Source: Mortierella alpina
Taxonomy: Eukaryota > Mortierellomycota > Mortierellomycetes > Mortierellales > Mortierellaceae
DNA length: 64,000 nucleotides
Direction: 5' to 3'
Assembly (NCBI GenBank): GCA_029449245.1
Contig: JANATF010000001.1
Location: forward strand, 2,976,001-3,040,000
The number at the start of each line of letters is the position of its first letter. Position 1 is the stretch's first letter. Both the position numbers and the translations under genes were made by a program. The notes under the pieces are model-generated. The model was not told the DNA's origin. It was given only the letters and a program-made list of their open reading frames with translations, and did not search any database. Shown here in pieces: positions 12,318 to 22,790 of the stretch.

Positions 12318-13962
12318 TTTAAAGGGATGGGGCGTTGTTGTTGCAAGTAGATGAACGGGGGTTGAGTTGGAGGGCCTCTTTTAGAGTCGACAGAGGCGAC
12401 TAGGAACGAGATCAAGTAAACACACCCAGTGGGATGAGATGCAATGGTCGTTTTTTGTCTTGGGGAAAGAGAAAAAAGTAAAGATCAGAAAAAGTGGGCC
12501 TGCAGAAAGTATTTATCGGAAGGAGTGGCTGCAAAAAATGAGTCGACGGGGCCGAAAACAAGACCAAAAACAAGGTTCCCTCTCCGTCCCCCCGCACGCT
12601 GCCAGCACTTGCCTCCGCTTTTGGTCACCATTCAACGGCGGCTTCCAGACCCTGGTTGGCTGGTTGGCCTGATCGATCAGGCCGATAAAGATCTCTGGCC
12701 CTCGGTGCACCAGCGGGGCTTCAAGTCTGAGTGCACTCTGATTGGAATAGACGAGAACACTGCCGTTGGCATATGTCGACAGTACAGCACTGTACTTCCC
12801 AGGCTGCCAACACCCATTCTCTGCAAGAAACTTCCGCTCCGGAAGCACAGTGTGCTGCTCCTGCAAGGAATACGATGGAAAGCATATGCTTACTTTCCCC
12901 GTGTCTACTGTTAATGTGGATCACTCCTTTTGTTCGTTCCCACATCGTTCTTTCGCCGATATCCACATTCTCTTGACCCCCTACTGTACGAATAATGCCC
13001 TGCCGACTGATGGGCTCGTATAAGAACGTCAGTGTCAAGCATGATTGCCGCCCGTGCCGATTCTTCTGCCTTTGCAGAGGTGACAAATCACTTTTTAGAG
13101 TTCGCGTTCAGTAGTGCGTTGCCTTCTCAAAATTACAAAGCAAGTCTGCGCAACGTTAGTGTGAACCTGGCCTGCTCTAGTAGTCGTGGTCAGATCGCCA
13201 TTTGTCGCCATTAGGCTACACTCATATCGCGTCAACTAGGGCAGAAGGGAGACCCGTCTCACTTTGCTGTGTCTGACGCCAGCAGAGAGCGGATATGTTG
13301 CTGCGAGCGCGACATTACCAGCCTATACAATCGTCTGGTGCGTAGCCGGCTTATTGCAAGTCAAATCCTTGTGGGCATACCACGCGTAGCGCCATCACTA
13401 CCAGTGCACCTGGCCACAGACACGACCCTTTAGTAGTGTGCCTTGCGTCGAAGGATACCATGTCCCTGACCTGGCACAGACTCAGCAACCAGCGCTACCA
13501 AAAGACTGCAATTGACGATTGATCGAAGAAGCAGTCTCGCGGCTCAGGCACAGTGATTGGCAAATCAATCAGCCATGCATCCATCCGCCCCATCAACAAT
13601 TGACCTCAGCCCTCTCCTCAACCACCGCGCTCTTCACTCTCTCCCTCTCCTCAGCCTCCTCCTCCTCGTCAGTACTCTCTCGTTCTCTGTTGCTCATTCT
13701 CTCTGATTATCACAGATAATCTGTTCTCGTAGCCGTGGCGCTAAGGCATTAGGCTACTATCCGCTTGCTCGACACTTCGCGCCGCCTTCTCCTTTCTTTT
13801 GTCACAATTCCGTCCTCGTACAAACGAGCGCCTTCTCCCACCGCAGCATCTGCCTGTGGTTCCTTCGCACCTTTGGTTCTACCTGGAAAGCGAGGGAAGG
13901 TCGCCAGGCTGATTCTCGTGGCAGTAATCCTCGTTCCTCCTGTCGCCCTGTTTCTTCTCGCC
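12318..13962. other. Long divergent intergenic region, bZIP / hydrolase
   Basis: This 1.6-kb stretch separates two divergent starts. A CT-rich tract at about 13608-13690 precedes the hydrolase gene. Open frames exist, the longest at 12513-12866 on the minus strand, but none has a recognisable domain or partner exons. The size is large for this window and suggests long leaders or regulatory DNA for the bZIP gene. Confidence 0.4.
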
Positions 13963-15522
13963 ATGCTGCCGCTTGTCCTGCTTGTTGCCGGTAAGAAGTC
14001 ACTTCTCTCAGCTCAGCAGCACTGAGTCGCTGACATGTTCAATACTGTAGCTAAACATACTCATCGCTCTTTGACTCCATCCAACTTGCAGTGACGTTCA
14101 CGTACTCGATCGCATGGGTCTTGTACTGGAGCATGGCCGGCGTAAGAACTTTTTCGGCTCTTCCTCTGAATCCGCGCAGAGTGTGGAAGATCAACAAGGT
14201 CTTCTTTTCAGTTATCCTCTCCAACCTGACCCTGATCCCCATTGGAGTCTCGCTGCTCAAATACCGCTACTGGACTGTGCGCGGCTCGGCCCAGGTTGTG
14301 TAAGCTTTTTTCTACATGATCCATCTGGCAATAATGGTGGGTCGCAACGTGTGCTGATATTTGTGGTCCATTCTTTACGTCTGCTTAGTATGAATGTCCA
14401 CTACAATCCCGAACGGCCTCACAACACATTGGACGTCTATGTCCCTCAGGATCCGGCGCAGGTCATGGACTCCAAGTCCTATCGACTGAGTGAGAAGACT
14501 CGTAATGGCACAAAGGCACTCCGGCCCGTCATTGTTTTCATCTATGGAGGTGCCTGGTCGTCTGGCTCGAAATGGATGTACACACTTGTGGGTGCTCGTC
14601 TTCGATCCGTGGGATATGTTGTTGTCGTGCCAGACTATTCGATCTTCCCACAAGGACAGGTCATGGACATGGAGCAGGACGTCAGGATGGCTATCCAGTG
14701 GGCATATCGAAACTGCATGACTTTTGGAGGCGACCCGCAGCGTCTGTATATCAAGGGACACTCTGCAGGAGCACATCTATGTGCGCTGACAGTCCTCAAC
14801 GACAGTATTCGGCGGATCCCTCCTTCGCTCTTTGGTTCGTCTCCAGCGGCTATTTCTACCTCGCCTATACTGTCGACACTCTTCAGTCGGAACCTGCAGT
14901 CGAACAACGACTCGGACGATGTTTTGCCGCGTATCCGGGGCATGATTCTCTGTTCAGGCGTGTATGAGATTGGGGAGCACTTCAAGCATGAGACTATGAG
15001 GGGTGTTGAAGAGATCTCGGCCATGGCTCGCGTTATGGGCAATAGCGAATCGTCGTTCCGGACGTATTCGCCGACCTGTATTCTCCAAGAATTGCTCCAA
15101 GTATCTACCAGGGTCGACCGGAATTACCCTACAGAGTCGCAAACTCGGCACCAAAATATGCTTCGGCATCTGAAATCGCTCCTGCCCGTCGAGACTTTGG
15201 TAGTCCACGGTGATCTTGACCAAACAGTGCCCATGAGGTCCTCCTCAGAGTTTTACATGGAACTGAAGACGCTGCAATTGGGACCAAGTGCGAAATTTCG
15301 GATCATTCAAGGCATGGGTCACGAAGAGCCAGTTGTTGGTAGGTTTGGTGGATCTATTTACTTTGTGAGGACTATAGTACTATTTCATGTCTTTCGATCC
15401 CTCAGTAACACCTTCAATTTTGCCTTCTTTTAGCGCTGATGCCTTGCTCTGTCAGAGATGCGCCTTTCAGAGAACCGCTCATGGATGAAATCAGCCAGTT
15501 CATCGATGCGAGACGTGCTTGA
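13963..15522 (+). CDS. Prenylcysteine methylesterase (ICME)-like alpha/beta hydrolase, membrane anchored
   Basis: Four exons (13963-13990, 14092-14299, 14389-15338, 15434-15522) give 424 residues. The N-terminus has two hydrophobic segments (MLPLVLLVAVTFTYSIAWVL and FFSVILSNLTLIPIGV), so membrane anchoring is likely. The catalytic part has the oxyanion motif FIYGGAW, then DYSIFPQG, FGGDP and the nucleophile elbow GHSAGAHL (Ser near residue 203). HGDLDQTVP supplies the acid and GMGHEEP the His. This series matches isoprenylcysteine alpha-carbonyl methylesterases, which remove the C-terminal methyl ester from prenylated proteins. Other carboxylesterases share the fold, so the substrate is not certain. 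The first ATG in frame lies in a 28-base first exon. Confidence 0.8.
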
Positions 15523-16662
15523 GGTACCATAGATGGAAGAAATAAAGAGCGACTGTCTAAGGATGTCGCGAGAACAAGAACTTTGTCTTGCGAGAAGATC
15601 AAGTCGCTGACGCCGCCTCGCTGGATGGCCCGAGATGAGATCATGTAAGGCGGTCCAGAGGTTACCCTGGTGTAGTCATGAGTTCGCCACAAGGATGGCA
15701 GGACCGAAGGGTGCTGATACCTATCTCATGTACAAGCGCAGCCGTATCACGCTTAGGGCTCCTCGAAGGAGAATGCTTTGCCTCTTCATTGCCTGCTCAG
15801 TACACGATTTCGCGACTTGGGGGCTATCTGTCCCCCTTTTCTTAGATAGCTTGGATACCGTTGCAACTGAGTTAAAGCGATGGTTTATTTTTGGATTCAG
15901 CAATGTTCATGTGCATCCATAGATGGTGTACTCCTTGCAGCTCGTCTCGTACTCTCTGTTTGTCCCAAATTCATGAGGGAGATGGGAGACGGCCATTGTC
16001 CAAAGTTTTACATGCTGCACCTGGGGGGACTGGACTGGAGGAGCAAGTCCGCCTTGCAGGATGCAGTAACGATCAAAAAAAAACTGCATAGCCCTGGGGT
16101 TGAGCTAGCCCACCATGACCACTCGGCTTCCATCCTGATCCTTTCTTGCGGCTTGCTTTGTGATGACGAGCCTACGTTGCGCCTTTGACGGCATCCCATG
16201 GCACCCACAACTCTTGTTACGATCGAGTGAGATAGAGTGAGATAGAGTGTGTGTGAGGGTGGACGAGAGATTTGAGGGGGGGGGGGACAACAGAAGGAAG
16301 CGGCGGAGTCATGCAGCCAGCCATCCCTCTGGGTGGGAAGGCTTTTTGGTCTACTTTTATCCGTTCTTTCCACAAACGACCAGGCACCGACGTTGTCAAA
16401 AGCGGGACCAGCGAGTTGCGGATGCGCCTCTTCTCTTTGACCATTCCCTCTGCACCTGTACATATGTCCACACCCCGCCTGTCGAACAGCACTCATCACC
16501 CACACTCGCACGCAAACCAACGACAGCGGCGTGACTCTCAGCACTCCAAGCACTCCAAGCACTGCACTGCCGATCGTGCCGCCACAAGTCCGTCGACACC
16601 GCCACTCATTGCACAGAGCAACATCTCCAGCGCTTGGCGTTCCCGTCCTTCGAGCGCCATTG
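15523..16662. other. Intergenic region upstream of the Ser/Thr-rich gene
   Basis: The gap is about 1.1 kb. It contains a short GAGATAGAGT-like repeat at about 16225-16248 and a G11 run at 16276-16286. An upstream coding exon supplying a signal peptide for the next gene could lie here, but I could not identify one. Confidence 0.4.
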
Positions 16663-18648
16663 ATGGAGTCGCCAAGCCCTATCGACTCTGCAACCACGAA
16701 TCATCCCAAAGAACCGTTTACGACCTATTCGCCACCAAAATCGACAGCTCCATCCGGGCCCGACCCCGACTCCTCCACGCAACCGGTGCCACCGCTAACG
16801 GCCTCAACACCACGGAGCTCTGGAGGGTCCAAGACCACGACAATGTCATCTCCTGCGACAGAAGACCCCTCTGTTACGTCCAATCCTAAGACGATAACCA
16901 AGGACCCAGCGACGACCGAAACCAAGCCGACAGCAACGACAACAGAGCCACCAGAGACGACTGCCACCACCACGAAGGATGTTGTTTCAACAACTGCGGC
17001 AACATCTACGGAGACGACATCGGACAGACCGGTCACTACAGAGTCGACCCCGCCCAGGACCAGCAGTAATGTCGTCACCATCACGAGCACCCCCTACACA
17101 ACTCGCTTCATAACCACCATGTCTATCATCACCGTCAAGACTGTCGTCCCCAAGCCGACCATGATCTCGGGCTCGGCCACGACCATCTTCATTCCAATAA
17201 CGACCACGATCGAAACACCCACGGTGGTTCGGGATCCGAATCAACCGCCACCCGGAGTCGAGTCAAACACAACCGACAATAAACCCATGCCACCGTGGCA
17301 GGTCATGCTGATCGTAGCCGCATGTATGATAGTCGCTGCTGCAGGCAGCGCTGTCTTCTTGATTGGTCGCATCAAGAAGCGTCGACGGGAACGGGACGCG
17401 CAGCAGCACTTCAAGTTTCAGGAACAGCAGCAACATCTGCAGAAGGAGGTCATGTTTGGTATCGGACATGGTGACGAGAGTGTCATTGAGAGTTCGGTGA
17501 CGGATGCCAGTGGCGCCATGTCGAACAGGACCCTCATAAGCCCCATAGAGGGAGGACAAGGACGAGTCTACGACACAGACGGCACGAGCGCAGGGGGATT
17601 ACGAGGATGGATGGGTAGGTTTAGGTCATGGACTCCCTGGGACAGCCATAGAGCCTACCACGGACCAGCGCATCTGCCAGGAGGGGGACATGGCCCTCCG
17701 GGTAGACTGTTGCTGATGGAAGAGGACTCGGAGCTGGGCGCCAATGACTACATGTTTGCAGCGGCAGACATGCGTCCTGTCTCGTATCAAAACGAAGGCT
17801 ACGCAGGCGGAGTTGCGTTCACGCAGCAACGTCAGTACCACCAACCGCACCAGCAGCACTACCAGGATATAAGCATGCAAGGACAACAAGGTAGCCCTAG
17901 GCAAGCCGCCTCATATCCACTCCCTCCACTGTCCCAATCATCGCGACTGAGTTCTGCGAGCGCAACGACAGCGCACTCGAATCACAACATCAACGAGCAT
18001 GCCCCCGCCGGCGGTACAGGCACCAATGCGTCATCTTCACCTTCGTTGTTACACCCTCTCCTCGATGAGCGTGTTTCGATGGGTTCGGACCATGTCGACG
18101 GTCGTGGCATTGTATCTCACAGGGCAAGTTTGGATGGTGGTGTCTTGGCCGGCAACAATCAAACCGGCATGTATGTGGATCCAGCAACGCTTGAGCCACA
18201 CAGCATGTGCGAGCATATCCGCAAAGCACCACAGGCTCTACCTGATTCAAGCAGTCCATCGGACAGGGCTGCTGATACAGGCGAAACGCAGGAACGTGAG
18301 TCGGGGCAGCTGGAGCGAACATATGAAGAGGGCCAGGAGAGTGGCTTCGTCGATGCTAGTGCGGCTCACGCCCTACAGATGGCTCCTGAAAATGATGGCG
18401 AAGCAAGTGATACCGAGCTCGAACCACAGACAGCTCCGAAACACGCGGTTAGCTTGGAGTCGCGGAGGAATTCCCTGAAGCAAGTTGGGGCCGCGGTGCC
18501 TAAAGTCAACCAGCCGCCGATGGATATGGTGATTGAGAGGGTGCTGCAAGGGAATTCAATCCACGACAGCGAGGCCGACGATGCCTTTTACCTGTGCCCT
18601 GAATCTCCGATAGGAACCATTGCTCCTGATGATAGTCAAATGAAGTAA
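16663..18648 (+). CDS. Ser/Thr-rich single-pass membrane protein (Mid2/WSC-like architecture)
   Basis: A single open exon of 661 residues starts at the first in-frame ATG, 16663. The frame is open back to about 16531 without an ATG. The first 210 residues are dominated by Thr, Ser and Pro, as in heavily O-glycosylated mucin-like ectodomains. One membrane helix follows at about 213-235 (VMLIVAACMIVAAAG...FLIG), then a basic stop-transfer cluster (RIKKRRRERD). The cytoplasmic tail of about 420 residues is low in complexity and has Gln/His-rich parts. This is the layout of fungal cell-wall sensors, but no conserved domain is recognised and no signal peptide is visible at the chosen start. It could use the helix as a reverse anchor, or have a missed first exon. 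Confidence 0.7.
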   Translation: MESPSPIDSATTNHPKEPFTTYSPPKSTAPSGPDPDSSTQPVPPLTASTPRSSGGSKTTTMSSPATEDPSVTSNPKTITKDPATTETKPTATTTEPPETTATTTKDVVSTTAATSTETTSDRPVTTESTPPRTSSNVVTITSTPYTTRFITTMSIITVKTVVPKPTMISGSATTIFIPITTTIETPTVVRDPNQPPPGVESNTTDNKPMPPWQVMLIVAACMIVAAAGSAVFLIGRIKKRRRERDAQQHFKFQEQQQHLQKEVMFGIGHGDESVIESSVTDASGAMSNRTLISPIEGGQGRVYDTDGTSAGGLRGWMGRFRSWTPWDSHRAYHGPAHLPGGGHGPPGRLLLMEEDSELGANDYMFAAADMRPVSYQNEGYAGGVAFTQQRQYHQPHQQHYQDISMQGQQGSPRQAASYPLPPLSQSSRLSSASATTAHSNHNINEHAPAGGTGTNASSSPSLLHPLLDERVSMGSDHVDGRGIVSHRASLDGGVLAGNNQTGMYVDPATLEPHSMCEHIRKAPQALPDSSSPSDRAADTGETQERESGQLERTYEEGQESGFVDASAAHALQMAPENDGEASDTELEPQTAPKHAVSLESRRNSLKQVGAAVPKVNQPPMDMVIERVLQGNSIHDSEADDAFYLCPESPIGTIAPDDSQMK

Positions 18649-18747
18649 ACTGGTGATGCTGAAAAGAAAGTACCCTCAAGGCGAGGGGGGGGGGCGGTGT
18701 CTGTATCGTGCGTCCATTTTTTTGTGAATATATATTGAACGACCTTT

Positions 18748-20583
18748 CTATGCTCGGACTTGGTATCTTCCTGCTTTAGTCATGGTCCTGACACCCTTGT
18801 AAGGTTTGTATGACTCGTTGAACAACTTGAGCACATCGACCTTAAGTCCCGAGAGAGAATGAGAGTTGATCACAAACTCCACGCCAATGTTATATCCTGC
18901 ATTCGCAACCGCATCGCTAAAGAGAGGTCAATGTGTATATGTCAGCATTTGATTTCTGTAGCAAAGCAAGAAAAAACAAAAGAAAAAAACGAAGAAAAAG
19001 TACGAAGCTCTACCTTGAGGTGCCAAAGCCAAATGAACCTGACAGAACAGGTGCACGTTCCCGTGGTACGATCTTGCCCACATCCCACCGAAGCACCTTT
19101 CCCACAGGATCAAACATATACTGGCCTCCATTGCAGTGCGCCGTCAGAGTTGTTGTAGATTTGTGCAGTGGTAATGTCAGGACGACATTCTCAACAGCCT
19201 TGCCATCCGTGTTTCTTAAGCTGACCGAGATGTCGAATTTTGCCCCGTTGGCTCCAATGTTGATGCTTGGTTTTACCTGGATAGGCAGATTTTGTTGACT
19301 GGGCAGGTTCACGCTGTGACCAAAAGGATTCAGTGGTAAGTGGAATTGTTGATATGATCAATGACATTTTCTGAGGAAACATTAGATGTCGTTTTCAGTG
19401 TCGGTCCTTACCGATAACTCATGAGACGGAAGTGGCCGTCTGGTGGAACAAAAGAAAGGACCTTCTCCGACTCCCATTTGTTAAAGCGCACCGAGGAATG
19501 GAAACTGCAGTCGTCGACCAGCCTGGGATTGACGAAGCTGAGTGTCAGATCCGGCATTCCTAAAAGCGCGATCAAGGCGAAGCAAAGTAAAGCGAGCATG
19601 AATACGAGTTTGGTCATCCAAATGGACCTGTCCGTGCAGGAACCGTAAGAAACAGCCACGTAGCGCCATTTCTTTTACCAGAAAGGCGTGAGTTGGTGAG
19701 AATTGTCCCGTGAGCTTCGCAAGATACCGCCTTGCCGGTCGAATCCACAATGGCATCAATCTCCTCCACGATATCAAAAAAGATTTCGTTGCTCGTGTAC
19801 TTGACTCCAGCCTTCCTCCAGGGCAAGTTTGACATGCCGTTGGGCATCTTTCGGGTCGAGACCGAAGTACTAGCGCCCATGGTCGTGATCACTTTGTTAA
19901 GGATGTTGGGGGCGGGCACAATCTCCTTGAGAGCGTTGGGTTCTGTCGTTAATGGGAATCCGTCGTCCATCATCTCCTCCAGTAGCTGGTATACTGTCAC
20001 GAAGTTTTCCTTGATGACCGTTTCCGAGACTTGTCCAAAATATTCCTGCATGATATCGGGGATCCTATGCAAGAACTCAAAGACCATCATTGGATCAACT
20101 AGAGAAAAAAGTAACAAGAAGCGTTAGAAAAGCATGTTGACAGTATGTTTGGGATCGTATCTAGACAGCATACACAGCCGCGATCCGTTGTGGTGTGGAT
20201 CGGTACCTTCTTTGGTGACAGGGCTCAGGTACGTCAGTCCATCGCGGTAGATGTTGATGAGCTGGTATTTGGGTGAGGAAATGATGGGCAGTACATCCTC
20301 CCGAGTGATGTCTTCGCCTGCTGCCATTGCCTTTGAGACCTGGTCATTGAAGTAGTCCACTACACGGCGTGGAATCAGCTCGTGCCAATGCTTTTCAATA
20401 ATGACCTTGCTATGAGAATGAACGGCGAAGAGCTCTGTGTCAATTGTCTATCCTCTTCGTCTCCCTGTACGTCGTTGCAAAACCTGCGGACAGAGTCACC
20501 GCCAGTTAGGGTCCTGAGGGCGGAAGTCAGTTGTGGTCAAAGGATTACCCTGTTGGAGAGAGCACAAAGAGTGATTCAATCAT
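18748..20583 (-). CDS. APM3: AP-3 complex mu subunit
   Basis: Medium chain of the AP-3 adaptor, which sorts cargo from Golgi/endosomes to the vacuole by the ALP route. It begins MIESLFVLSPTG, then KVIIEKHWHELIPRRVVDYF (longin-like domain), LLEEMMDDGFPL and a linker. The mu homology domain follows: WRKAGVKYTSNEIFFDIVEEID, then MPDLTLSFVNPRL, and GGQYMFDPVGKVLRWDVGKI. The C-terminus ends SYKPYKGVRTMTKAGRYQVRA. About seven exons join by canonical introns, with the 5' exon only about 35 bases long. The motif order and the spacing match AP3M rather than AP-1 or AP-2 mu. It is convergent with the membrane protein gene, 99 bases away. Confidence 0.94.
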
Positions 20584-22790
20584 GCTGTATGTAGTGGGCG
20601 CGCAGATGTACGGTTCAATGGAAGAAACGTGGAGGAGGGGCATGCAGTGCCCAACCAACCTCATTGCAAACTTTAAATCACGTGAAGACTCATACGCGCG
20701 CTTTTCATTTGTGCAACCTGTCCCTGTCATCAAACACTCCTCTGTGTCGAGTCCCGCTATCAAGAACAACAACAGACCTGCGCTTGTATGTCTTGCCGAG
20801 AACAAGTCGAGAACCATAACGCGGCGTTCCCATGGGAGGTTCTTATCCGCGATCGTTGTTTTTCTTTAAAATATAGATGCTGAATTATCGTCTCCTTGCT
20901 ACCATTGAGCGCACACGTATACCACCACCTCCTCTTGCACGTAGACGCTACCCTTGGTCCTTTATCGTTTTTCTTTTTATTCCCGTGGGCGGGAGGATTC
21001 CTGGAGAAAAGAAAAGTAACACTGGACTTGGTCAATGCACTGTGGGACAGAAAGGCAAGGCATATTTATACATCGCATGCAATGTTAGTGCTATTCGCTC
21101 CAAGCATGCTGTTGAATGTGTAGTAGACTACCAAGGAAAGGTGCAGCAACAGCAATCCAGATAAAACAAGCGTCTTTGTATGCCTGGGAGGAATGCAAGA
21201 GAGAAAAAAACAGCCTATTGCATGCAGCTTGCATGCATGTATATAGCTCGAGTATTTCTGGGGGCGAGGATAGGTGAGGTTGGGGAGATTATCAACATGC
21301 ATGCTTCGCGTTGTCCATTGTCCATTGCGTGCTCCTAAACTGCTATCGATCGTACTCGCGGCGTGCATGATGGAGGTGTGCACGTCTGTGGGCACTCTTA
21401 CGAGAACAGACCCTTCTGCTCTCACTGTAGTCTTTAGATCAGAAAAACGTGGACGCTCGCATTGCCTTTTCGCTCACACAAATGGATGGAATATGTGAAC
21501 ATGGTGTATCGACTCAACTCTACTGTAGGGCTCGAAGACCATCCCAGTGAACTTTCCTGGACGGCCAAGATTTACTCACGGCAGAAAAGCGCAGTGGAAA
21601 ATAAATAAAAAAGATGCTCAGAGCCTTCATTGCTCAGACAGAGAGGCCGCGGAGGCGACATGGGCCGGTGGGCTACCTCGTGCAGGCCTAGGGAGGCGGA
21701 GATAGCTGATGTGTTCCTCTTCCAGCCGACAAGAGGAGTACTTTATGGTTGCTCAACTGTGCACCATTGTACAAGTACACTTCAGTCAACAGTCTATGGC
21801 ACGGTATGACAGGACGAGTTCGCCAACATACTCTCTAGATGTTCATGTGCACAAGAGCGAAACGGTTGACGTGAAGGGAACCATAAAGGGTGAGCACATA
21901 TACACCCGGACCATACACACAACGTTTGAGAGGATGGGCTGCAACAAAGGGCCAGGCCTTTTAGCGGGACAACAGCGCAGAGGACGCACGCGGAGAGCCC
22001 CTAATATCGGGGAGAAATTCTTGACAACTGTGCACTGGTTCGCCTGCTTGATACCTTTCCACAGGTACTCATGGACGCATTCTGTGCACACCTTGCGAGG
22101 ACACACACAACAGCCAAAGAACAAAAGAAATCCGCCCGGGCAGGAGCACAAGGCTTGTGCTCATGAGGGCACACAAAGAGCGCACCAGGGGAAGGGGAGC
22201 GAGCAAGAGAGAGAGAGAGCAAGAGACATCGAGACAGAGAGAGAGCGAGAGGAAGGGGAGAGGGGCAACCAGCAACGACGACTTTTGAGTGTGCCCACTC
22301 GTTCAGGCATCGCCCTTGTTCCCTTTCCTTGCTTTCCCTGTTCCCACTTGCGTCTGGCTCGTATGGCTCGCACGATCCCATCTGCGGCAGCGAGGCAGGA
22401 GGGGCCACCTAGTCAACAGACAAGGTACCGACAGGTTCTGTAGCATGGAGTCTAACAGAGTGCTCCTGATTTTTTTTTGGCTTTCACGTTTTGACCTCGT
22501 ACTCTTTTTTTCTCACTCTTTTGTTACATTCATCTTTGTTCCTTTGCCTCTCGCTCCCCCCATCCCTAAGCTTCAGTCCTTCACGCTCCCCATCAACCTC
22601 GTCCGCATCGAACGCCCTTTCCTGCTGACTCCCTCTCATTCACTCACCCGCTCTCACACTCTCTCTCGTTCTTTCTATCGTCCTTTCTCTCGTTCTGTCT
22701 TTCTCTCGCACATTCTCGCTCTGCACGACCCTCGCTCTCTCTCTGCCAACTCTTCCATCTCTTTATACCACAGACCACCGCCCACTCAAG
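20584..22790. other. 2.2-kb divergent region, AP-3 mu / Ras
   Basis: This is the largest gap in the window. It has a cluster of CATGCA palindromes (about 21196-21305), a GA-rich block (about 22195-22262) and a CT-rich block just upstream of the Ras start (about 22630-22745). A 244-codon open frame at 21709-22443 has no domain and a low-complexity Arg/Glu tail, so I do not call it a gene. Confidence 0.45.

Noticed and set aside
12513-12866. 117-codon minus-strand open frame upstream of the bZIP gene
   Set aside because: Composition is protein-like, but it has no recognised family, no clear ATG context and no partner exons.
21709-22443. 244-codon open frame in the AP-3 mu / Ras gap
   Set aside because: It starts with GTG, has no domain, and its end is a low-complexity Arg/Glu run from a GA-rich tract. 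More likely leader or promoter DNA.
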